Origin: an uncultured Alistipes sp.
GTDB lineage: Bacteria; Bacteroidota; Bacteroidia; Bacteroidales; Rikenellaceae
Length of the DNA: 64,000 bases
Assembly: GCA_944321765.1 (NCBI GenBank)
Contig: CALUMQ010000001.1
Span: 124,001 to 188,000, forward strand
Direction: 5' to 3'
Shown here one piece after another: positions 29,065 to 38,160 of the stretch; position 1 is the first letter of the stretch, and every line of letters begins with the position of its first letter. The translations under genes and the position numbers were made by a program. The notes beneath the pieces were generated by a model that was not told the origin of the DNA, did not search any database, and saw only the letters and a program-made list of their open reading frames with translations.

Positions 29065-29105
29065 AGAGAGGCGGGGGCAAGGAGTCGTGCCCGCCTCTCT
29101 TTTTC
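29065..29105 (+). terminator. Terminator after serA
   Basis: 11-bp stem AGAGAGGCGGG (29065-29075) / CCCGCCTCTCT (29090-29100) followed by T5. It would separate, or partly attenuate, the DUF1015 gene from serC-serA. Confidence 0.8.
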
Positions 29106-29145
29106 GAAAGAACCTGAACTGCAACTTTAGAACAAGAGAGAACTT

Positions 29146-30396
29146 ATGGTAAGAATCAAACCTTTCCGCGCAATTCGTCCGCCGAAGGAGTATGCCTCCG
29201 AGGTGGCATCGCGTCCGTACGACGTGCTGAACTCCACGGAGGCGAAGGCCGAGGCGACGGAGCGCTCCCTGCTGCACATCATCAAACCCGAGATTGACTT
29301 CGAGCCCATTGCCGACGAACATTCGCAGCCGGTCTACGACAAGGCTGTCGAGAACTTCCGGGCATGGCAGAAGAAGGGGTGGCTGCAGCAGGATCCCGAG
29401 GAGTACTACTACATCTATGCCCAGACGATGGAGGGCCGCACGCAGTACGGACTTGCCATGTGCTGCCACTTCGAGGATTACCTCTCGGGGGCTATCAAGA
29501 AGCATGAGCTTACGCGTCCCGACAAGGAGGAGGACCGCATGATCCACGTTCGCAACCAGCAGGCCAATATCGAGCCGGTCTTCTTCGCCTACCCGGACAA
29601 TGCCGAGATCGACGCCATCGTCGCCGACGTGGTGAAGAACAACGCTCCGGAGTATGACTTCACGGCGCCCGACGGCTTCGGCCACAAGCTGTGGGTCATC
29701 CGCGATCGGAAGACCAACGACCGCATTACGGAGCTTTTTGCCGATATTCCGGCTCTCTATGTAGCCGACGGACACCATCGCACGGCCGCTGCCGCGCGTG
29801 TTGGGGCCGAATGCCGCGACAAGAATCCGAACCATACCGGAGAAGAGGAGTATTGCTATTTCCTTGCCGTAACCTTCCCGGCCAACCAGTTGCGGATCAT
29901 CGACTACAACCGTGTGGTGAAGGATCTGAACGGTCTGACGCCTGCGGAGCTGATCGGGAAACTGCGGGAGTCGTTCGACGTGGAGGACAAGGGTACGGAG
30001 GAGTACCGTCCGACGCGGCTGCACAACTTTTCGATGTACCTCGAAGGTCATTGGTACAGCCTTACGGCCAAACCCGGAACGTACGATGACCACGATCCGA
30101 TCGGGGTGCTGGACGTGACGGTGCTGTCGAACCTTGTGCTGGACAAGATTCTCGGCATCAAGGATCTGCGCACCTCAAAACGAATCGACTTCGTGGGCGG
30201 TATCCGGGGTCTTGGCGAACTGAAGCAGCGTGTTGACAGCGGAGAGATGAAGGTGGCCTTTGCGCTCTACCCCGTCTCGATGCAGCAGCTGATCGACATC
30301 GCCGACACGGGCAACATCATGCCTCCGAAGACGACGTGGTTCGAGCCTAAACTGCGCTCGGGTGTGGTGATCCACTCCTTCGAGGAGGGGAAGTAG
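29146..30396 (+). CDS. DUF1015 family protein
   Basis: A 416-residue cytoplasmic protein of the DUF1015 family, full length. Conserved stretches include FRAIRPPKEYASEVASRPYDVL at the N-terminus, TRPDKEEDRMIHVRNQQANIEPVFFAY, and the family hallmark YVADGHHRTAAAARV (about residues 204-218). Its biochemical role is not established. It repeatedly occurs beside serC and serA in Bacteroidota and Firmicutes, which suggests a link with serine metabolism. It ends before a long terminator. Confidence 0.9.
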   Translation: MVRIKPFRAIRPPKEYASEVASRPYDVLNSTEAKAEATERSLLHIIKPEIDFEPIADEHSQPVYDKAVENFRAWQKKGWLQQDPEEYYYIYAQTMEGRTQYGLAMCCHFEDYLSGAIKKHELTRPDKEEDRMIHVRNQQANIEPVFFAYPDNAEIDAIVADVVKNNAPEYDFTAPDGFGHKLWVIRDRKTNDRITELFADIPALYVADGHHRTAAAARVGAECRDKNPNHTGEEEYCYFLAVTFPANQLRIIDYNRVVKDLNGLTPAELIGKLRESFDVEDKGTEEYRPTRLHNFSMYLEGHWYSLTAKPGTYDDHDPIGVLDVTVLSNLVLDKILGIKDLRTSKRIDFVGGIRGLGELKQRVDSGEMKVAFALYPVSMQQLIDIADTGNIMPPKTTWFEPKLRSGVVIHSFEEGK

Positions 30397-30572
30397 CCCG
30401 GACTCAGCCATCCGTCGACAGCTCCGTCTGATTCGCGCTGTTTCGTTTTGCCTTTGGCTCTGCCCGGCCATACCTCGCCCGTAGAGAGTCGCGATAAATG
30501 GACAGCCCTTCCATGATCCGACAGACGCTCTCGAAGGGTCCCGGAGAATCGACGAATCGACGAATGACGGCG

Positions 30573-30609
30573 AAAAATCGGAAAGAATTTTTTTCTTTCC
30601 GATTTTTTT
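30573..30609. terminator. Terminator between DUF1015 and the oxidoreductase operon
   Basis: Perfect 13-bp stem AAAAATCGGAAAG (30573-30585) / CTTTCCGATTTTT (30595-30607) with a T-rich loop and trailing T. Flanking A and T runs make it usable on both strands. It explains part of the 336-base gap 30397-30733; the rest is promoter, with nothing else recognised. Confidence 0.85.
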
Positions 30610-30703
30610 GTCTTTGAACCGCTTTCGGATTCTGAGGATGGCAGATTCCGCCTCCAGAGGATGAATTTTCTTACGAAAATAAATTCGGACCCGGAAAAAT
30701 TCG

Positions 30704-30711
30704 TATATTTG
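30704..30711 (+). promoter_or_regulatory. -7 promoter box for the 2-oxoacid:ferredoxin oxidoreductase operon
   Basis: TATATTTG lies 22 bases before the ferredoxin ATG. The -33 region is not clear. Confidence 0.6.
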
Positions 30712-30733
30712 TAAGAACTTTACAGGAAAAGTT

Positions 30734-30961
30734 ATGGCAAAAATCAAAGGAACGATCGTTGTCGACAAGGAGCGCTGCAAAGGTTGCGGAGTTTGTGTGG
30801 CTTCGTGTCCGTGCGATGTGCTCGCACTGTCGGTCGAGGTGAACAGCAAGGGGTACCCTACCACACGGATGGCCAACCCCGATGCTTGTACGGGATGTGC
30901 TTCGTGTGCAGTCATCTGCCCCGACAGCTGCATCACGGTTTATCGTCAAAAATTCGAATAG
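30734..30961 (+). CDS. 2-oxoacid:ferredoxin oxidoreductase delta subunit (2[4Fe-4S] ferredoxin)
   Basis: A 75-residue ferredoxin-like subunit with two complete CxxCxxCxxxCP cluster motifs: CKGCGVCVASCP (near residue 15) and CTGCASCAVICP (near 52). It carries electrons from the thiamine-diphosphate subunit to ferredoxin. It opens a four-gene operon (delta, alpha, beta, gamma) with gaps of 3 bases or less, apart from a 4-base gap before gamma, so the subunits form one cytoplasmic complex. Confidence 0.93.
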   Translation: MAKIKGTIVVDKERCKGCGVCVASCPCDVLALSVEVNSKGYPTTRMANPDACTGCASCAVICPDSCITVYRQKFE

Positions 30962-30964
30962 ATT

Positions 30965-32059
30965 ATGGCGGAAAAGGAAGTCAAACTGATGAAAGGCAAC
31001 GAAGTGATCGCATATGCTGCGATTCGCTACGGTTGCGACGGATATTTCGGGTACCCGATTACCCCGCAGTCGGAGGTGATGGAGACCCTCATGGAGTTGA
31101 AACCCTGGGAGACTACCGGCATGGTGGTGTTGCAGGCCGAGTCGGAGATCTCGTCGATCAACATGGTCTACGGAGGCGCCTCGACGGGCAAGCGCGTCAT
31201 GACCTCGTCGTCGAGTCCCGGCATCAGCCTCATGGCCGAGGGTCTGAGCTACCTGGCCGGGGCCGAGCTCCCCTGTCTGATTATCAACTGTCAGCGCGGC
31301 GGTCCGGGTCTTGGCACGATTCAGCCCTCGCAGGGAGACTATTTCCAGGCGGTGAAGGGCGGCGGACACGGCGACTATCACCTGATCGTCTTCGCTCCGA
31401 ACTCCGTACAGGAGATGCACGACCATGTGGCCGAGGCTTTTGACCTGGCCTTCAAGTATCGCAATCCTGCGATGATCCTCGCCGACGGCGCCATTGGCCA
31501 GATGATGGAGAAGGTGGTGCTTGCTCCGCAGCGTCCGCGTCGCACCGATGCGGAGATCGCCGCGGAGTGCGGTTCGTGGGCGGCTCTGGGCAAACCGGCC
31601 GACCGCAAGCGGAACATCGTCACCTCGCTCGAACTGCAGTCCGAGAAGATGGAGGTCATCAACAAGCGCCTGCAGGACAAGTACAAGACTTTGGAGGAGA
31701 ACGAAGTGCGTTACGAGGCTCTCGAGTGCGACGATGCCGAATATGTCATCGTGGCCTTCGGCTCGTCGGCGCGCATCTGCTCGGCAACGGTCGAGATGGC
31801 CCGTGCCGAGGGTTTGAAGGTCGGCCTGCTGCGTCCCATCACGCTCTACCCGTTCCCGACGCGTCAGATCGCCGACCTTGCGGCCCGCGGGGTGAAGGGC
31901 TTCCTTTCCGCGGAGTTGAACGCCGGGCAGATGGTCGAGGATGTCCGCCTGGCCGTCAACGGACTGGCTCCCGTCGAACACTACGGACGTCAGGGCGGCA
32001 TGCTGTTCACACCCGACGAGGTGCTCACGGCCCTGAAGGAAAAACTGATTAAAAAGTAA
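30965..32059 (+). CDS. vorB: 2-oxoacid:ferredoxin oxidoreductase alpha subunit (VorB-like)
   Basis: A 364-residue alpha subunit combining the N-terminal pyrimidine-binding TPP domain (GNEVIAYAAIRYGCDGYFGYPITPQSE) and the transketolase-C-like domain near 250-350. It resembles VorB (3-methyl-2-oxobutanoate) and KorA (2-oxoglutarate) subunits; the substrate cannot be fixed from sequence alone. The complex decarboxylates a 2-oxoacid with CoA to an acyl-CoA, reducing ferredoxin, a central anaerobic reaction. Its stop overlaps the next start by one base (TAATG). Confidence 0.9.
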   Translation: MAEKEVKLMKGNEVIAYAAIRYGCDGYFGYPITPQSEVMETLMELKPWETTGMVVLQAESEISSINMVYGGASTGKRVMTSSSSPGISLMAEGLSYLAGAELPCLIINCQRGGPGLGTIQPSQGDYFQAVKGGGHGDYHLIVFAPNSVQEMHDHVAEAFDLAFKYRNPAMILADGAIGQMMEKVVLAPQRPRRTDAEIAAECGSWAALGKPADRKRNIVTSLELQSEKMEVINKRLQDKYKTLEENEVRYEALECDDAEYVIVAFGSSARICSATVEMARAEGLKVGLLRPITLYPFPTRQIADLAARGVKGFLSAELNAGQMVEDVRLAVNGLAPVEHYGRQGGMLFTPDEVLTALKEKLIKK

Positions 32060-32832
32060 TGACGATGGCAGAGGTTGAAATCAAACAGGAGAATCTGGTT
32101 TACGCCAAACCGAAACTCATCACCGATAATGTCATGCACTACTGCCCGGGCTGCAGCCACGGCACGGTGCACAAGCTCCTCGCCGAAGTGATCGAGGAGA
32201 TGGGCCTCGAAGATCGCACGGTGGGTATTTCGCCCGTCGGATGTGCGGTTTTCGCCTACAACTATATCGATATCGACTGGATTGAGGCGGCTCACGGCCG
32301 TGCTCTGGCCGTTGCGACGGCTGTCAAACGGCTCCATCCGCAGAACATGGTCTTTACCTACCAGGGCGACGGAGACCTGTCGGCTATTGGTACGGCGGAG
32401 TCGATCCATGCGGCGGCCCGAGGCGAGAATGTCGTGGCGATCTACATCAACAATGCGATCTACGGCATGACGGGCGGACAGATGGCCCCCACGACGCTTG
32501 TAGGCATGAAGACTTCGACGACTCCCTATGGACGCGATCCGCGGCTGAACGGCTATCCCTACAAGATTGCCGAGATGATGGCACACCTCGAGGGTGCGAC
32601 CTACATCACACGCCAGAGCGTGCATACGCCGGCCAACGTTCGCAAATGCAAGCGGGCGATCCGCAAGGCGTTTGAGAATGCAATGGCCGGGAACGGATTT
32701 TCGCTGGTGGAGGTCGTTTCGACGTGCAACAGCGGCTGGAAGCTTTCGCCTGTTGAGGCGAACCGCTGGCTGGAGGAGCACATGCTTCCGTTCTATCCGC
32801 TGGGCGATATCAAGGACGTAAAAAAGGAGTAA
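32059..32832 (+). CDS. 2-oxoacid:ferredoxin oxidoreductase beta subunit (TPP-binding)
   Basis: A 257-residue beta subunit. The ThDP/Mg motif is GDGDLSAIGTAES followed by NNAIYGMTGGQMAPTT (about residues 108-150), with CPGCSHGTVH near residue 30 typical of KorB/VorA proteins. It carries the cofactor used for decarboxylation. The first ATG overlaps the alpha stop; a second ATG two codons later is an equally good start. It precedes the gamma subunit gene. Confidence 0.93.
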   Translation: MTMAEVEIKQENLVYAKPKLITDNVMHYCPGCSHGTVHKLLAEVIEEMGLEDRTVGISPVGCAVFAYNYIDIDWIEAAHGRALAVATAVKRLHPQNMVFTYQGDGDLSAIGTAESIHAAARGENVVAIYINNAIYGMTGGQMAPTTLVGMKTSTTPYGRDPRLNGYPYKIAEMMAHLEGATYITRQSVHTPANVRKCKRAIRKAFENAMAGNGFSLVEVVSTCNSGWKLSPVEANRWLEEHMLPFYPLGDIKDVKKE

Positions 32833-32836
32833 AGCG

Positions 32837-33382
32837 ATGAAAGAGACATTGATCATAGCAGGCTTCGGAGGACAGGGCGTCCTCTCGATGGGCAAAATCC
32901 TCGCCTACTCGGGCGTGATGCAGGATTACGAAGTGACGTGGATGCCCTCCTACGGTCCCGAGATGCGCGGCGGTACGGCCAACGTAACGGTGATCCTCTC
33001 GGACCAGAAGATCTCGTCGCCCATAGCGCATGAGTTCGACACGGCGATCATCCTCAATCAGCAGTCGATGGAGAAGTTCGAGCCTCTGGTCAAGCCGGGA
33101 GGCGTATTGATCTACGACACGAACGGCATTACGCGCCATCCGGTTCGCACGGACATATCGGTATATGCGATCGACGCCACGGCGGAGTGTGCGCGGATGG
33201 GTCAGGCGCGACTGTTCAACACGATGATTCTGGGCGGTTACCTGAAGGTCTGTCCGGTTGTTGCGATGGAGAACGTGATGGTAGGTCTGAAGAAGTCGCT
33301 TCCTGAGCGGGCGTGGAAGTCGCTTCCGCAAAACGAGGAGGCGATCCGCCATGGCGGGGAGATTATCCGCAAGATCCGCTGA
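32837..33382 (+). CDS. 2-oxoacid:ferredoxin oxidoreductase gamma subunit
   Basis: A 181-residue gamma subunit with the family opening IIAGFGGQGVLSMGKILAYSG and the conserved SYGPEMRGGTANVTVILSD (about residues 38-56). It is the CoA-acyl-transfer or assembly subunit of the complex. It starts 4 bases after the beta stop and is followed by a strong terminator, closing the operon. Confidence 0.94.
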   Translation: MKETLIIAGFGGQGVLSMGKILAYSGVMQDYEVTWMPSYGPEMRGGTANVTVILSDQKISSPIAHEFDTAIILNQQSMEKFEPLVKPGGVLIYDTNGITRHPVRTDISVYAIDATAECARMGQARLFNTMILGGYLKVCPVVAMENVMVGLKKSLPERAWKSLPQNEEAIRHGGEIIRKIR

Positions 33383-33440
33383 CGAAGCTCCCGGGATCCA
33401 GGATCCCATCCGAAGTCATTATTTATCGACGGACGATACG

Positions 33441-33476
33441 AAAGAGGACTTTCCCACAAAAGGAAAGTCCTCTTTT
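33441..33476. terminator. Terminator of the oxidoreductase operon
   Basis: 14-bp perfect stem AAAGAGGACTTTCC (33441-33454) / GGAAAGTCCTCTTT (33462-33475) with trailing T. It lies between convergent operons and could serve fmt as well. Confidence 0.85.
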
Positions 33477-33500
33477 TGGTTGCAAGGATTGTGCGGTGCC

Positions 33501-34478
33501 CTATTGCTGAAACCGGTATTGCTGCACATCACGCCATCCGAGGAGCAGCTCGCGCACCGCGAGCCGTTTCTTTCCGGCGATCTGCAGCTCTTCGAGACGC
33601 ACCCATCCGTCGGCGCACGCCACACGGATATAAGTCCGTCCGTCGCTCTCGACCGTTCCGCAGGCCACTCCTTCGTGGCCGGCTGCCTCGAACCGGGCTT
33701 TGAAAATCTTGGCCGTCAGCGCTTCATCATCCGAACCGTCGCGGTACATCGACGTCCATGCAGCCGGATAGGGCGACAGCCCGCGGACGAAGTCGACAAT
33801 CCGCTTCCCGGGCAGCGACCAGTCGATGCGGCAATCCTCCTTGAAGATCTTCGGTGCCGGATGCAGCGTAGCTTCGTCGATTCCCTGCTGCTCGATTGGG
33901 TGAATATCTCCGGCAGCGATGCGCTCGACGGTCTCCAGTACCAACCCGGTCCCCACAGACATCAACTTTTCGTACATCGTGCCGATGGAGTCCTCTTCGC
34001 CGATCGGCACGCGGATCTGGCCGATGATAGCCCCTTTGTCGATCTCGTGGTTCAGCAGAAAGGTCGTAACGCCCGTTTCGGTCTCACCGTTGATGATGGC
34101 CCAGTTGATCGGAGCTGCGCCGCGGTACTGCGGCAGCAGCGAGGCGTGGAGGTTGAAGGTTCCCAGACGCGGCATGGCCCAAACGATCTCGGGCAGCATG
34201 CGGAAGGCGATGACGATTCCCAGATCGGGCTGCCAGGCCCGCAGCGCCTCGACAAACTCGGGGTCACGCAACTTGACGGGCTGCAGTACGGGCAACCCCA
34301 GCTCCCGGGCGGCGATCTTCACGTCGCTTTCGTGAATCTTTTGCCCGCGTCCGGCGGGTTTGTCGGGTGTCGTGACGACTCCCACGACGTTGTAACCTTC
34401 AGTGACCAACGCCCGCAGCGACGGCACGGCGAACTCGGGCGTGCCCATGAATACGATGCGCAACTCCTTGGCGTTCAT
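33501..34478 (-). CDS. fmt: Methionyl-tRNA formyltransferase
   Basis: A 325-residue enzyme that formylates initiator Met-tRNA using 10-formyl-THF. The N-terminal FMGTPEFAVPSLRAL, the catalytic NLHASLLPQYRGAAPINWAI (Asn-His and the HxSLLP signature, about residues 112-131), and the C-terminal OB domain are all present. Start MNAKELRIVFMG at 34478 lies 5 bases after the ribBA stop, in the same direction. It is the last gene of the operon permease-LptF/G-ribBA-fmt. Confidence 0.95.
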   Translation of the reverse strand: MNAKELRIVFMGTPEFAVPSLRALVTEGYNVVGVVTTPDKPAGRGQKIHESDVKIAARELGLPVLQPVKLRDPEFVEALRAWQPDLGIVIAFRMLPEIVWAMPRLGTFNLHASLLPQYRGAAPINWAIINGETETGVTTFLLNHEIDKGAIIGQIRVPIGEEDSIGTMYEKLMSVGTGLVLETVERIAAGDIHPIEQQGIDEATLHPAPKIFKEDCRIDWSLPGKRIVDFVRGLSPYPAAWTSMYRDGSDDEALTAKIFKARFEAAGHEGVACGTVESDGRTYIRVACADGWVRLEELQIAGKKRLAVRELLLGWRDVQQYRFQQ

Positions 34479-34483
34479 ATCCC

Positions 34484-35707
34484 CTACTCTTTTTTCAGAC
34501 CCAACGTGTGATGCATGCGCTCCTGCTTGGTTTCGAGATAGTGCTCGTTGTAGGGATTCGGAGCGATGACGATCGGCACGATCTCGTCGATGCAGAGTCC
34601 GTATCCCTCCAGTCCGGCGCGTTTGAGCGGGTTGTTGGTCATCAGCCGCATGTGACGGATGCCCAACTCGCGGATGATGCTGGCGCCGACGCCGTAGTCG
34701 CGTTCGTCGGCCTTGAATCCCAGCTTGAGGTTGGCGTCGACCGTATCGAATCCTTCGTCCTGAAGTTTGTAGGCGTGGATCTTGTTGCAGAGTCCGATGC
34801 CGCGCCCCTCCTGGTTGAGATAGACGATGGCGCCCTTCCCCTCCTTCTCGATCATCTGCATGGCGCGGTGCAGCTGCTCGCCGCAGTCGCAGCGGTAGGA
34901 TCCGAAGATGTCGCCCGTGGCGCACGACGAATGCACGCGCACCAGCACCGGCTCATCCTCCTTCCATTCGCCCTTCGTGAGCGCGACATGCTCCACACCG
35001 TTTGATTTCTGACGGAAGGGCGTGATCTTGAAATCGCCCCATTCGGTCGGCAGAGGCACCGTGACACCCCGTTCGATGATCGACTCCTCCTTCAGACGAT
35101 AGGCAATCAGCGAGGCGATCGAGATGATCTTGAGTCCGAACTTCTTGGCCTTTTCGAGCAGTTGCGGCAGACGGGCCATCGTACCGTCCTCGTTCATGAT
35201 CTCGATGAGTGCTCCGGCGGGCTGGAGCCCGGCCAGACGCGCCAGGTCGATGGTCGCCTCGGTATGTCCCGGACGACGCAGCACGCCCTTTTCACGGGCC
35301 CGCAGCGGATTGATGTGCCCGGGACGTCCCAGGTCGGTGGGACGGGTCGCCGGATCGGCCAGCGCGCGAATGGTTGCCGCACGGTCGTGGATCGAGACAC
35401 CGGTGGTGCAGTCGTGTCCCAACAGGTCGACCGTCACCGTAAAGGGGGTTCCGAGCAGCGAGGTGTTGTTCTCTTCCATCATGTTGAGGCCCAGCTCGGC
35501 GCAACGTTTCTCCGAGAGCGGAGCGCACAATACGCCGCGACCCTCCTTGAGCATGAAGTTCACGATCTCGGGAGTGATTTTCTCCGCTGCGACGATGAAG
35601 TCGCCTTCGTTCTCGCGGTCCTCATCGTCGACGACGATCACGATTTTGCCGTTGCGGAAGTCTTCGATGACCTCCTCCACGCTGTTGAGTAACGATTCCT
35701 TTGCCAT
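34484..35707 (-). CDS. ribBA: Bifunctional 3,4-dihydroxy-2-butanone-4-phosphate synthase / GTP cyclohydrolase II
   Basis: Two steps of riboflavin synthesis in one 407-residue protein. Residues 1-205 form the RibB part ([18 protein letters not shown] near 26-43; [13 protein letters not shown]...RRPGHTEA). Residues 206-407 form the RibA part with the zinc motif [18 protein letters not shown] and the GTP-site segment [13 protein letters not shown]. No FMN riboswitch can be present, because the upstream gap to the LptF/G stop is only 7 bases. Confidence 0.95.
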   Translation of the reverse strand: MAKESLLNSVEEVIEDFRNGKIVIVVDDEDRENEGDFIVAAEKITPEIVNFMLKEGRGVLCAPLSEKRCAELGLNMMEENNTSLLGTPFTVTVDLLGHDCTTGVSIHDRAATIRALADPATRPTDLGRPGHINPLRAREKGVLRRPGHTEATIDLARLAGLQPAGALIEIMNEDGTMARLPQLLEKAKKFGLKIISIASLIAYRLKEESIIERGVTVPLPTEWGDFKITPFRQKSNGVEHVALTKGEWKEDEPVLVRVHSSCATGDIFGSYRCDCGEQLHRAMQMIEKEGKGAIVYLNQEGRGIGLCNKIHAYKLQDEGFDTVDANLKLGFKADERDYGVGASIIRELGIRHMRLMTNNPLKRAGLEGYGLCIDEIVPIVIAPNPYNEHYLETKQERMHHTLGLKKE

Positions 35708-35714
35708 GGTAATT

Positions 35715-37229
35715 CTATTTTTTCGCTTTTTTCGTTTTCGATTCCAGTTTTTGCTTCACCTTTTTGGTGACTTTCCATTTTTCGAGCAGGGTTCCGAACT
35801 TTTCGCGCAGGAGCTTGAACTTGCCGGCATACCAGTCCGTGTCGAGCAGCGCGGAGTCGTTTGTCGCCTTGTAGGTGAGATAAACGGCTATGGGTGCGAG
35901 GATAAAGGTCGAGAGCCACATGCCGTAGACGGCGGCCCAGGTACCCTCCTTGGCCATCTTCTCTCCCGAGAGGCTGATGATGTAGTAGATGACGAAGAAG
36001 ATGACCGACACGACGACCGGCAGTCCGAGACCTCCGCGGCGGATGATCGCTCCGAGGGGGGCGCCGATCAGGAAGAAGATGATGATCGACACGGGGAGCG
36101 ATAACTTCTTGTGCCACTCGACCTGCGAACGATAGAGCTGATTGAGGGCCTCTTTGGCCGTTGATTCATCGAATGCCGAGAAGAGGTTGCGGGAGTTTTT
36201 GGCCATGTTCCGGGCCTGATCCCACACGCGTTCCTTCTCGCGGACAGTCAGCCGGGCGATCGAGTCCTGCAGGTTCAGATCGCGGAAGCGGCTCTTGTCG
36301 ATGCGCAGACTGTCGGGCTGCGGCAACACGCTGTTGTCGCGAGCGAAGATCTGCTCCTTGAGCAGCGGTTCGTAGGAGGTTGTCGTGGCGGTATTCACCT
36401 TCACCTCCAGGGAGTCGATGTCGTGCTGGAGCTGATTGATGTTCTTGGTCTGGCTGTTCGAGAAGAGATCGGCATCGGAGCGACCCATGGCGAATCCGTC
36501 CATGGGGATGATCTGCTTCTGCAGGTCGAACGTATGGTGGCGCAGGGCGCTTTTGTTGTACCAGTTGCTGTTTCGCGTCTGCTCATAGGTTTCGCCGTGG
36601 TAGAGCGTCACGAGCAGATACTTCTTGTCGTCCGAGAGGCGGATGTATCCCGAGTCGCCGACGATGGTGTTCATGTTTCCGGTCGTCGAGCGGTTGTCGT
36701 AGATCAATACGTCGTGCAGCAGATGTGTTTCGGGCTCCTGATGCCCGACGCGTATCGACATGTTGTCGATTCCGTTGAAGAAGAGTCCGTCCTGAAACTC
36801 CAGGGCCTGTTTCTGCTGGCGGATGTCGTAGAGCGTGCTGTATAGCTTTTTATTGGCGGCCGGCACGAGGTTGTTGCCGATGAAGAAGCTGCCCACGGCC
36901 ACGAAACTCACCAGGATGATGAGCGGCTTGGTGATCTGCACGAGCGACATGCCGGCCGACTTCATGGCCAGGAGCTCGTAGTTCTCGCCGAGGTTTCCCA
37001 TGGTCATGATTGCCGCCAGGAGCATCGAGAGCGGCAGACCCATGGGGATCATGTTGGCCATGAAGTAGGTCATCAGCTCGATGATGATTCCGGCGCTGAG
37101 GCCTTTTCCAACCAGTTCGTCGATGTATCGCCACACGACGTTCATCATCAGCACGAACATGACGATGAAGAACGTGAGGACCATCGGGCCCAGGTAGGAC
37201 TTCAGCACGAGTCTGTGGATGGTTTTCAT
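35715..37229 (-). CDS. LptF/LptG-family LPS-transport permease
   Basis: A 504-residue membrane protein of the YjgP/YjgQ family. Three hydrophobic helices are at the N-terminus (about residues 13-120) and three at the C-terminus (about 385-470), separated by the large periplasmic beta-jellyroll domain. In E. coli LptF and LptG pair with the LptB ATPase to extract lipopolysaccharide; Bacteroidota proteins of this family are usually longer, as here. It overlaps the upstream permease by 4 bases and precedes ribBA. Confidence 0.9.
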   Translation of the reverse strand: MKTIHRLVLKSYLGPMVLTFFIVMFVLMMNVVWRYIDELVGKGLSAGIIIELMTYFMANMIPMGLPLSMLLAAIMTMGNLGENYELLAMKSAGMSLVQITKPLIILVSFVAVGSFFIGNNLVPAANKKLYSTLYDIRQQKQALEFQDGLFFNGIDNMSIRVGHQEPETHLLHDVLIYDNRSTTGNMNTIVGDSGYIRLSDDKKYLLVTLYHGETYEQTRNSNWYNKSALRHHTFDLQKQIIPMDGFAMGRSDADLFSNSQTKNINQLQHDIDSLEVKVNTATTTSYEPLLKEQIFARDNSVLPQPDSLRIDKSRFRDLNLQDSIARLTVREKERVWDQARNMAKNSRNLFSAFDESTAKEALNQLYRSQVEWHKKLSLPVSIIIFFLIGAPLGAIIRRGGLGLPVVVSVIFFVIYYIISLSGEKMAKEGTWAAVYGMWLSTFILAPIAVYLTYKATNDSALLDTDWYAGKFKLLREKFGTLLEKWKVTKKVKQKLESKTKKAKK

Positions 37230-38059
37230 GCGGCGGGTCGCGGTTTACGGTTACGCAAAGATACGAGTTTTACGATAATAAGCGTAAGAGTGAGCACAAA
37301 TATTATGACGGCGCCGGGCGGAACTTCGAGATGATAGCTGGCGACGAGTCCCGCGACGTTTGCGACGGCGGCCACGACGGGTGCTGCGGCGGTGATCGTC
37401 CGGTAGGATCTCGAGAGGGCGTTGACGATCACCACGGGGATGGTGACCAGGGAGATGAGCAGGACGATGCCCATGATGCGGATCGAAAGGACGATGGTCA
37501 CGGCGACCAGCGCTGCCATCATGTAGGAGATAAGCCGCGTGGGGATGCCGCGGCTGCGGGCGAAGTCGCGGTCGAAGGCGACGTACATGACGGGTCTCAG
37601 CCAGAGGATGGTCCCGACAAGGATCAGCAGGGTCAGCACGGCGAGAGCCGTTACGTCGCCGCGGGTGACGGTGACGATGCTTCCGAAGAGATACGCCGAG
37701 AGGTCTCCGGAGGTGTATCCGGGTCGCAGGCTCATGAAGAGTGCACCGACAGCCATGCCCACGGACCAGATGATGCCGATGGCCGAGTCTTCGCGGATAT
37801 GTCCGCGGCTTCCGGCCCATTCGATGCCCAACGCCGAGAGTACGGCGAAGAGCATGGCCCCGGCAATGGGGTTTGCGCCGAGGTAGAAGGCGATTCCGAG
37901 GCCGCCGAACGAGGCATGGGTGATGCCTCCGGCGAGGAACACCATGCGGCGGCAAACGACATAGGTGCCGATAATGCCGCACGTGATGCCCGAGAGCAGG
38001 CAGGCCGCCAGCGCATTCGACAGATAGCCGTATTGGAGCAGATCGGAGAAGAATCCCAT
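37226..38059 (-). CDS. Metal ABC transporter permease (ABC-3 family, Zn/Mn type)
   Basis: A 277-residue permease with about eight hydrophobic helices and the ABC-3 family sequence VVCRRMVFLAGGITHASFGGLGIAFYLG near residue 35-62, placing it with ZnuB, MntB and TroC proteins. It has a promoter box at 38090-38083 and is the first gene of the operon. No ATPase or substrate-binding protein gene is nearby, so its partners are encoded elsewhere. The metal cannot be read from sequence. Confidence 0.9.
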   Translation of the reverse strand: MGFFSDLLQYGYLSNALAACLLSGITCGIIGTYVVCRRMVFLAGGITHASFGGLGIAFYLGANPIAGAMLFAVLSALGIEWAGSRGHIREDSAIGIIWSVGMAVGALFMSLRPGYTSGDLSAYLFGSIVTVTRGDVTALAVLTLLILVGTILWLRPVMYVAFDRDFARSRGIPTRLISYMMAALVAVTIVLSIRIMGIVLLISLVTIPVVIVNALSRSYRTITAAAPVVAAVANVAGLVASYHLEVPPGAVIIFVLTLTLIIVKLVSLRNRKPRPAA

Positions 38060-38082
38060 ACCTCAGGTTTGATAATAGCGCG

Positions 38083-38090
38083 CAAATTTA
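38083..38090 (-). promoter_or_regulatory. -7 promoter box for the permease-LptF/G-ribBA-fmt operon
   Basis: TAAATTTG on the minus strand, followed by C, 24 bases before the permease ATG. Confidence 0.55.
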
Positions 38091-38160
38091 CGTTTTTTAT
38101 CGGAAAAGCCGCCCATATTCGTACAGATTTCGTAATTTCGCACGGTAAAAACGGGAATTC

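Noticed and set aside
34479-34925. N-terminal extension of fmt overlapping ribBA
   Set aside because: The extra 149 residues are a frame shadow of ribBA. The start at 34478 fits the family and lies 5 bases after the ribBA stop.
35708-35714. FMN riboswitch before ribBA
   Set aside because: The gap to the upstream gene is only 7 bases, so there is no room.
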